DNA from: Cynocephalus volans
Taxonomy: Eukaryota > Chordata > Mammalia > Dermoptera > Cynocephalidae
Direction of reading: 5' to 3'
DNA length: 64,000 nucleotides
Assembly: GCF_027409185.1 (NCBI RefSeq)
Contig: NC_084461.1
Span: 190,298,501 to 190,362,500, forward strand
The first letter of the stretch is position 1. Every line of letters starts with the position of its first letter. Made by a program: the position numbers and the translations under genes. Below, piece after piece: positions 57,001-64,000 of this stretch. The notes beneath the pieces were generated by a model. That model was not told where the DNA came from, ran no database searches, and worked only from the letters and a program-made list of their open reading frames with translations.

Positions 57001-58597
57001 CAGCCTTTTCCTGCCAAGAGGGGGGTAGGTGGCTCTGTTTCTGGGTACCCTCAGTCTGCCCCATCAGGGAGGGATGGCTTACAAGAGAATGGCAACCTCG
57101 GGGTCATTGCCTTCAGCCACTGGAGGAGGAGTGGAGAGTCACCATAACTCTCTTGTCCTAGGGTAGGAAGGGGGATGGTTGGGGTAGAGACAGACCCTCC
57201 TATTCCTAGTCCCCAGCAATGCAGAGGTGAAAATTCCTTTCTCTTTCACAAGAGCCCAAGGCAATACACACATCTGTTCCCTTGGCACAATTATAAGAAA
57301 CAACTCGGGGAGAGCTGTGAGCCTCTGGGAGAATACGGAGGAGTCAGGAGACACTGTGACCAAGCTCATCGGGACCTCAGGGCCCCAGCTCATGCCCTCG
57401 GAGGAAAGGCGCACGTTCTGTCTAGGAACCCTAGGATCCTCAATCCTCAAATATGAGCCTCCAGCAACAGGCCAGGATGCTGGCCAGGCTGTGGTGAATG
57501 CTGGGCTCCAGGTGACCCCTGCTGGCCACCCACGGGATAGTTCCTATGTTTTTGGTCCACTTGATCCTCTGCCAGGTAGACTTCAATTTCTGTCCCACCC
57601 TCTAGTGACACCAAACTGGAAGTGAGTTCTTGGAGGCCCTTCCAGTTTTGCCAGTCGGGCGTTCCCAAACATTTTACAGTCTGTGGTTCATTCTCAAACA
57701 AAATCTCACCCCAAACCCTAATACGAATATATAAAAGTACCCATTCCCCTGGCCTGTGATCCTCAAACTTTATGTTCATCCACATCACCTAAGGAATTTG
57801 TTAAAAACCCTGATTCTTGCCACCACATACCCTCAGATTGTGAGTCAGTAGCTGGGAGGGGCTGAGGTATCTGCATTTCTAGCAGATGCCCCAGGGGGTG
57901 GACTATGGACCACAGTCTGAGAAACCCCTCCCTGGCTCCTGAGCTACCTTGATACAATCCAATTTGAAAACCACACATCTAAATTCACACAGGATAAACC
58001 AAGGCTCAAAGAGGAAGAAAGAGCCTGGCCCAAGGTCTCCCAGGCTCCAAGGGTCTGAGCCTGGCACACGGGGCTGCCATTGGCTGCCAGCCTCAGTTCT
58101 TTCTGAGGGCATCTGATTCTGGAAGCTTGTGGTTGGAGCTCTCGGCCAAGGGAAGGCTACAGAATGATCAGTGAGGTTACAGGGATTTGTAGACATGAAA
58201 ATAGGAAGGGTTGAGCCCATTTAGTGCCTGTCTAGGGTAACAAGGCCACATGGGCAGCAGGAATTCAGGTGCAGCTATATCCAGCAGCTCAGGGCCAGGC
58301 TGGCATCAACGGTGTGGGTAGAGGCTAGTCTGGAGAGGCAGAAACCCCAGGCTCAGACAGATAAGTCAGGTTACTTAATCTATCCACTTTAGTCTGACTC
58401 ATCCCAGAGAGATTCACTCAGTGCCAGGCTGGCCCTGCCAAAGGGTTTCCATGCCCTGAGTTCTGGATACACAGGGCTAGGCATGTCTCTGGGATCCTCC
58501 AGGCCACATCATCAAAAAGGTATAGGACAGCCACGAGGAGACTCTTGAGGAGGGCCTCTTGGCTCCTTGCTCCTTGCAGGCTGGTTCTGGCATTTTT
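57001..58597 (-). other. Tail-to-tail gap and RASAL1 3'UTR
   Basis: The two genes end facing each other. The RASAL1 3'UTR extends leftward from 58597 for an unknown distance. No canonical AATAAA is seen on the - strand here; the nearest hexamer is a CATAAA variant at + 57769-57774, inside a hAT relic. The 57.0-57.7 kb part is unique sequence without open frames of note. Confidence 0.55.
57752..57932 (+). mobile_element. hAT-Charlie MITE, MER5A-like
   Basis: Starts near GATCCTCAAACTTTATGTTC and ends GGACCACAGTCTGAGAAACC, which are complementary degenerate inverted ends. Internal ATCTGCATTTCTAGCAGATG and GATTGTGAGTCAGTAG are characteristic of MER5A. Confidence 0.85.
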
Positions 58598-58737
58598 TCA
58601 GGGCTCAAGGGTGCCTGGGGCTGCCCTCCCCTGCTCCTGCTGCTGGAACTCTTCGTGGGCTCGATCCAAGTCTGCAAGTACCTCCAGCAGGCGGGCAGCT
58701 GCCACTCTCTGCTGGACCAGGACATCAGGACAGTCCC
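58598..58737 (-). CDS. RASAL1: RASAL1 last coding exon
   Basis: Encodes GDCPDVLVQQRVAAARLLEV and on to the C terminus GRAAPGTLEP; the TGA is at + 58598-58600. Acceptor CTCTCCCTCCCAG on the - strand. It starts with the last two bases of a Gly codon. The helical, charged tail is typical of RASAL1. Confidence 0.95.
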
Positions 58738-61700
58738 CTGGGAGGGAGAGAAGGGGGACACAGGGACTGAGCCAGTCCAGGGCAGGCAGCCATAACCCAA
58801 ACCCAATGGCTTTCTCAGAATGCAGATTTGCCATGTGCCCTGAGAATCCTAAAATGTACCAGAGTCCCACCCCCACCCCCCAACACACACACACAGCCTG
58901 TGGCCCAACAGTGGATTGGAAACAGGAGGGTGGGCAGAAGGACACAGGTGTGCTTGGCAAGCTGTGAAGAAGTGTCATATAGGGAAAAGAAAAGGGACTT
59001 CCTTAACCCCATACCTTTTGTGGCACTGGAGCCCTTCTCTATGTCTGCTTCTGGAGTTGTATTCATGTTGGAATCCTCCAGAAACTTCATCCTGGGAGTT
59101 GAGGGAGAAAAACAAGGCTAGAACCTGATTCCCAATTCTGCTCCCTACCCCAGAGAATCTCTGCTGGTTGCAGGAGACATTAAGGATTCCCATGAATCAT
59201 CACCATCATCATCACAGCAAACGTTTCTAGAGTGCCAGACACTGTTCTAAGTCCTTTACGTGTATTAACTCATTTAACTATCATGACAAACTTGAGTGGT
59301 ACTCATGTGAGTAGGTACTATTAACTTCATTATACAGATGATCACTGAGACACAGAGAGGTAAAGTAACTTGTCTAAGGTCACACAGCATAATAATAATC
59401 ATTACCATTTACTGAAAGCTAACTGTGCAGCCAGGCACCTACAAACAGCTTTGCTTGTAAGTAGCTCATTTGATCCTCAGGACAATCACATGAGGTAGGT
59501 ATCATTATTATCCCCATTTTCCAGATGAAACAGAAGTTAAGAAACTTGTTCCAGCTCACCCAGACAGTTAGTGGCTAGGTCAGAATTTGAACCCAGGCAG
59601 GTCAGCTTCAGAACCCACTCTATAATGGGTTGGAACAAATCTGTCACTGAATAACAGTGATCCTAAGGCCAGGAAGGGGAAGGGACATATCCGAGGTCAT
59701 ATAGCAAGCTCAGCAGGCCAGGATTTTATGTGAATTGTGCCTGTGTCTCTGGAGCCCCAGGTAATAAAAGATCCTAAGATCTGGTTCTGCATTAGGACTC
59801 GCCCAAGGATGCTTCCCAAACCCTGACTTTGTAGACACCCAGTCCTCACCCCGGGCTTGGCACCCCAGGAAGCTCCACCCATGCAAATGGAAACAATGAG
59901 TAAAGGAGCCCAGAGAGGCCACAGTTTGTGGCTGGCCTAGCTGTCATAGGAGGTGAAGTGGGGTGGGTGGGGACACCTACCTGAGCTGGTCCCGCCCCAG
60001 GAGCAGCTGCCGATATACCATCTGGGTCTCAGCATCAGGATCCAGCGGGTCACTCCAATCCCCCAGAGTGATGGCCGAGTGCGTGCGGCTGCAGCCAGCA
60101 GCTGAGGGGATTGCGGCATCATCAGTAAATCCTCCCTCCCCTTCCAGAAGCCCATGGCCCAGCAGTTGCCAAGTCCTGCCCTTTCTACCTCTGAAATCTC
60201 TCCTGAAACTTACTGTTTCCTTCGAGACCCTGCTTCCTCCACTCGGTGGAGCTCGCATTGCCGCTCCCCATGGATTCCAGCAGTAGCCCCCTCCCTGGCC
60301 TCCCTGCCTTCTCCTCCGATCCCCCTTGCCACTCCCTGGACTGTAGCGGCAGCCTCGCCTCTCCCTGTCCTCCTTCCACGTTCTAGGCGCCGATCCTTCA
60401 GCCTGCTCTGTCTCACCTCCAGGCCTTTGCTCACGCCCTTTGCTCTGCCTGCAACACTCTTCCTTACCCTATCCCTGTCTCCAACTTTGCTGCTTAACTC
60501 CTCTACTCAGGTCACAGTTAAGCAGCACCTCCTCCAGGAAGTCCCCCTTGATCTCCCACCCTGAGGCTGGGTCAGAGGCATTCACTGGAGTCTCAAAAGC
60601 CTCATCTTCGCACTCACATCACTAAATTATAATTGTGCAGTTATGCACTCATCTTCCTTGAGAGCAAGCAGGCAATGTGTGTCCACACACCACTGGACAC
60701 CTGGCACATAGTGGGTGCTTAAAAAAACAGAACCTCACATTTATGAGCACTCTGTGCCAACCAATGTTCTAAGCGCTTTGTGTGTATGACCTCATTTAAT
60801 CCTCACAACTCTTTGGGATAGGCACTATTATTAACCCTATTTCACAACTGAGGAGACTGGGGCACAAAGAGGTTAAGTAACTTGCCCAAGGTTGCACAGC
60901 TAGCCCGAGTGGAGTTGAGACACCTGCTCACTGACAGGTTAGGAACGTGGAGACTGCAGTCTGTCCTGCCCCCTTACCTGAGCGCTCAGCCTGGAGGCAG
61001 CAGGTCCATCGTGAGCTGCGGAAAGCCCCGGGATGGCATGTGGCCAGCTTGTCTGGGTTGGGGGCACTGGCCTTGCGCAGGGCTGACAGCCATTGGTTGA
61101 GGTCATTCACGTTCTGTGGGGGAGGGGCAGTCAGGAGTGGAAGGGGACCCCACGGAGCCCTCTGCCCTCCATCCTTGCAGTGCCTCACCTTGCACTGGAG
61201 GTAGGTGGTGTGCAGCACCCCCACGCCGTCCTGCGTCACCACCTGCATCACGTGGGGCAGCTGGAAGGCGCCCTCATCCACGCGCTCCACGGCACGGATG
61301 TGCGACACCGGGATGGAAGAGCACATCTGGGGAGGAAGAGTGCCACTGCGGGGTGGGCTGGGGGCTAGGGGCTAGGGCAAGGGTAGTAGGGCCCAGGGAC
61401 AGCTTCTCTCTGGGTGAGTACATCAGGTAGAGTCCCCACAAGTGGGGACGTTCAATCCTGTACATTTGTGCTCTGTGTGCCTGTCCATTTGGCTGCTTCA
61501 CGAGTCCTGCAGTCCTGCCCCATCACTCTCTAGGTGACTTAACTTCTCTGGGCATCAGTTTCCTTCTTCATAATACCAATAATAGCTACCACTTGGGATG
61601 CAGTTCTAAGCCCTTTACTGTATATTTATCAACTTATTTAATCATCACAACTAGCTTCTGAGGTTGGGTCTATTATTCTCCCCAATTTGCAGATGAGAAA

Positions 61701-63989
61701 ACTGAGGCACAAGAGGATAGATGATCCTTCCAAGGTCATTCTGCTGATGGAGCCAGAGTTGGAACCCAGGGAGTTAACCTCTAGAATCTACACTCTGTTG
61801 GTAATATAGAAATAGTAAGCGTGGACACCCTCTTGAGTGTTAGCTGTTGTTATCTATGGGTGTGCCTACAGGAATGGGTAGATCCCAGTACATGTCTCAT
61901 TTGTGCTAGTCATGAATGTCAGCCCTGTGAAGACAGGAATTTTCTCTGTCTTGTCCACTGCTATATCTCCAGTGCCTAGAACAGTGCATGGCACGTCGTA
62001 GGCACTCAATAACTGTGTGCTGAATGAATGAATGAATGAATCAGGGAATGAATGCCTGTATGTGTGTGCACATACACCTGGGCATGTACCTCTGAATGAG
62101 CACATCCAATTTTACGTGAGTCTGTACAGTATTTGGCATAGATCTGGGAACACTGCAGGCTGGTTCCATCGTCCATGCCCTATGTGTGTCTACATCTGGA
62201 AGGCTATGTCCAGGCCACTACGTGCGCACATTCTGAAGGACATGTGACGGTGAGTACATGTAGGTGTACTCCTGTCCCTGTCTTGTGCCTGCACTGGCCT
62301 GAAGCTGTGAGCAGAGCCTGGCTTGAGAGTTGGGAGTTGCTCCGTTGCTATGGCGCCTTGCCCCACTCTGGGCCTCAGTTTCCCCATGGGTACAAAGAGA
62401 CAGCTCTGTGAGGGAGGAAACCCCTTCGTGGTGGGATGGAGCCCCACCTGCCACTCAGGATTCTTGGAGTACGAGAGGGTCTTCCCGCTGAGCCAGAAGT
62501 AGCGCTTCTTGAAGGCAAAGCGTGTGGCCAGGCCAGCAGGCTCCTCCTTGCGCTTTAGCAGGTAGCCTTCTCGTACAGTCACCGAAGGTGGGACCAGGGC
62601 CCTGACTGGGCCACCAGCTTCTGGGAAATGGGAGAAGGAAAGTGGGGGACAGTGAGCCCTTCCTGCCCAAACTCAACCTGCCAGTGTGGCCAGGGCCTCT
62701 GGATGAGCTTGGTTCTCTGCTCTCCCAGAGGCAGGAGAGAGGAACATGATCACATTGGACGCCACTCCCTCAACAGCAAATGGTGTCATTGATGCGGGGG
62801 TTGGGGGGTGCAGAGGAGACCTGGACAATCCCTCTCCAACCAGAGGGAGCTGCAGGCGGTGGTGCAGGCAGCCAGCAGGGGGAGCCATGGCCCATACAAA
62901 CCCGTGCAGGGGATGTTCTGGATCTATCCATGCTCAGGGAGCCAGGGCACAGGTCCCCTCTCCAGCACCACAGGGGCCCCACCATGCTACAGCCAGGGCT
63001 CCACATTCCAGCAGGTTGCTCCAATGTGACTTGGACCCAACTATGTCATGACTTGAGCCCCACACCATGATATGGACTCAGCCTCAACAGCTCCACTTAA
63101 CACCATCCTATGGCTTCAGTTCACTCCAAGTCAAAGCCAAAATCCTTCCTGCAGCCTCAAAAGCCCCTCATGGTCTGGCCCTCTCACCTCTCTGGCCTCA
63201 CCTCCCCCTAGCTCTCCCTCATTCATGCTGCTCACGCCTCAGGGCCTTTACATGTGCTGTTCCCTGCCCTGAACACTCCTCCCCAGGATCCTCATGGCTC
63301 TCTCTCTGTCCTCCTTCAGGTATTTATTCTAATATCACCATTCCCGGCCAACCTATCTAAAAGTTCTGCCTCCCACCCCAACCCCAACATTCCCTTCCCT
63401 CCTTTATTTTTTCTCCTTATTACTTAAAACTCCCTAACACACCATATAATTTGCTATTCGTCTTGTTTACAGCTTGTGATCACCACTAGAATAAAACTTC
63501 TATGAGAGCAGGATTTTCTTCTGCCTTGTTCACGCATGTATGTACCCAGCACCTAGATGGTGCCTATTACATAGTAGGCACTTAACAGATATTTGTTGAT
63601 TGCATGCACACCATGCCATGATCCCACCCACGTCCCCACATTGGCTGGGACAGCTTGGCGGACAGGGCCCCAGCTCTGTTCATCTCTGGAACCTAGCAGG
63701 TGCCAGGAAATAGTTGACGGACTAGCTGACCTGCAGGTCCAAATTCTCAGTGTTGAGAAAACTGTGTGTGTGTGGCGGGGGGGGGGGGTCCTGAGTGCCC
63801 CCGGTGGGGTGACAAGCCAGGTATGGCAGGACACAAGAACTCACCCTCATCCCCATCCACATCCACCAGCCGGTCCAGGAAGTCTCTCACACGTGAGATA
63901 CTCTGCAGCAGGAAGGGGTGTAGGGGAGCCATCCACAGTTCCTTGCCCTGGCCCAGCTGCTGGCCTAGGTTTCCAATGCTCTGTACAGC
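58598..63989 (-). CDS. RASAL1: RASAL1, Ras GTPase-activating-like protein 1 (seven 3' coding exons, N-terminal part outside the window)
   Basis: RASAL1 is a calcium-regulated GAP that stimulates Ras GTP hydrolysis. The family order is C2-C2-RasGAP-PH-BTK. Only the C-terminal 309 codons plus stop lie here; the two C2 domains and most of the RasGAP domain lie beyond 64000. The seven exons join in consistent phases. They encode the end of the RasGAP domain (AVQSIGNLGQQLGQGKELW), the PH domain (VREGYLLKRKEEPAGLATRF), the BTK zinc motif (H, ten residues, CC, nine residues, C) and a C-terminal helix (LLEVLADLDRAHEEFQQ). Compared with the human protein as I remember it, the segment is about nine residues longer. 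This is explained by two splice-site differences reported in the findings. Confidence 0.96.
59015..59091 (-). CDS. RASAL1: RASAL1 coding exon with shifted donor
   Basis: Encodes MKFLEDSNMNTTPEADIEKG followed by SSATK and one base of the Gly codon. The acceptor is CAACTCCCAG. The expected donor just after GAAGCAGACATAG is absent (it reads AGAAGG); the next GT that keeps the frame is AAAAG followed by GTATGG. The 3' exon boundary is therefore inferred. Confidence 0.8.
59200..59620 (-). mobile_element. Two MIR relics in a RASAL1 intron
   Basis: Two consecutive reverse MIR cores: one with GAGGTAAAGTAACTTGTC and GGTCACACAGC near 59360-59390, and one with ATTATCCCCATTTTCCAGAT and GAATTTGAACCCAGGCAG near 59505-59600. 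Confidence 0.8.
59981..60101 (-). CDS. RASAL1: RASAL1 coding exon: end of BTK motif
   Basis: Encodes AAGCSRTHSAITLGDWSDPL through LLLGRDQLR. The first cysteine is the last zinc ligand of the BTK motif. Acceptor CCCCTCAG, donor GTAGGT. Ends with two bases of an Arg codon. Confidence 0.96.
60195..60725 (+). mobile_element. L2 LINE 3' end in a RASAL1 intron
   Basis: L2-like coding relic (CAGGCCTTTGCTCACGCC) and 3' end (CTCCAGGAAGTCCCCCTTGA, TTGAGAGCAAGCAGGC, GGCACATAGTGGGTGCTT) in + orientation. A reverse MIR follows at about 60730-60910. Confidence 0.75.
60978..61113 (-). CDS. RASAL1: RASAL1 coding exon: end of PH domain and start of BTK motif
   Basis: Encodes NVNDLNQWLSALRKASAPNP to LQAERS. 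Ligands H and CC of the BTK zinc motif are in HPGAFRSSRWTCC. Acceptor CCTCCCCCACAG, donor GTAAGG. Confidence 0.97.
61189..61326 (-). CDS. RASAL1: RASAL1 coding exon: PH domain, middle part
   Basis: Encodes 46 codons, MCSSIPVSHIRAVERVDEGA to HTTYLQCK, PH-domain strands. Acceptor TTCCTCCCCAG, donor GTGAGG; starts and ends in phase 0. Confidence 0.97.
61540..62050. mobile_element. MIR and L2 relics in a RASAL1 intron
   Basis: Reverse MIR at about 61565-61800 (TTTGCAGATGAGAAAACTGA, GGTCATTCTGC) and a forward L2 3' end at about 61915-62040 (CTGCTATATCTCCAGTGCCT, GGCACTCAATAACTG), followed by a short (GAAT)n tract. Confidence 0.75.
62448..62620 (-). CDS. RASAL1: RASAL1 coding exon: start of PH domain
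   Basis: Encodes AGGPVRALVPPSVTVREGYL to YSKNPEWQ. The acceptor is a NAGNAG site (CAGAAG on the - strand). With the first AG the exon starts at 62620 and a Glu codon is formed; with the second it starts at 62617 and the residue is missing. The donor is GTGGGG. Both forms keep the frame. Confidence 0.93.
63110..63600 (+). mobile_element. L2 LINE 3' end in a RASAL1 intron
   Basis: L2-type sequence with CAAAATCCTTCCTGCAGCC, CACGCCTCAGGGCCTTTACA and the 3' end GTACCCAGCACCTAGATGG and ACATAGTAGGCACTTAAC. Confidence 0.75.
63845..63989 (-). CDS. RASAL1: RASAL1 coding exon: end of RasGAP domain
   Basis: Encodes AVQSIGNLGQQLGQGKELWM through DFLDRLVDVDGDE plus one base. It is the last part of the RasGAP fold. 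The acceptor TTTGCTCCAG touches the window end, so the exon is complete. Donor GTGAGT at + 63839-63844 on the - strand. Confidence 0.97.
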
Positions 63990-64000
63990 CTGGAGCAAAG

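Overview
The window is nuclear DNA from a placental mammal. It holds spliced genes with GT-AG introns, CpG islands, and dense MIR, L2, L1, MaLR and hAT-Charlie relics. Two genes are recognisable, in the order and tail-to-tail orientation known from human 12q24: DTX1 (Deltex E3 ubiquitin ligase 1) on the + strand, complete in its coding part, and the 3' part of RASAL1 (Ras GTPase-activating protein) on the - strand. No Alu, B1/B2, carnivore SINEC or bovine SINE was seen. The young SINE here is derived from tRNA-Ile (10457-10560, 38123-38224 and a fragment at 44024-44055). A tRNA-Ile SINE family of this kind is, as far as I recall, typical of colugos (Dermoptera). Colugo is therefore my best guess, but it is only a guess.

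Layout. 1-21.8 kb is intergenic and repeat-rich: a truncated LTR at the left edge, an L1 interrupted by three LTR insertions (5.07-8.24 kb), a foldback MaLR fragment, a 128-bp direct duplication, a second L1 with a nested MaLR LTR, L2 and MIR relics, and an RPS15A processed pseudogene (19.5-19.9 kb). 21.84-22.83 kb is a CpG island with the predicted promoter and non-coding first exon of DTX1. The nine DTX1 coding exons run from 23473 to 55902. All splice phases agree and give a 619-residue protein with two WWE domains, a proline-rich linker, a RING finger and a Deltex C-terminal domain. Introns 2 (16.4 kb) and 3 (11.7 kb) carry most of the repeats. The DTX1 3'UTR ends near a poly(A) signal at 56975. 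After a short gap RASAL1 is read on the - strand, with seven 3' coding exons from 63989 down to the stop at 58598. They encode the end of the RasGAP domain, the PH domain, the BTK zinc motif and the C-terminal tail (309 residues).

How the genes work. DTX1 is a cytosolic/nuclear modulator of Notch signalling, binding Notch ankyrin repeats through its WWE domains and ubiquitinating with its RING-DTC unit. RASAL1 is a calcium-responsive Ras GAP. They are neighbours but are not known to be one functional unit.

The most unusual details are: a 5' half of tRNA-Glu inserted with a 17-bp target duplication inside a solo LTR; a mariner-type MITE carrying the first 32 bp of a tRNA-Ile SINE; and two RASAL1 splice-site differences (a shifted donor and a NAGNAG acceptor) that lengthen the protein compared with the human sequence as I remember it. 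No wholly new gene system was found.
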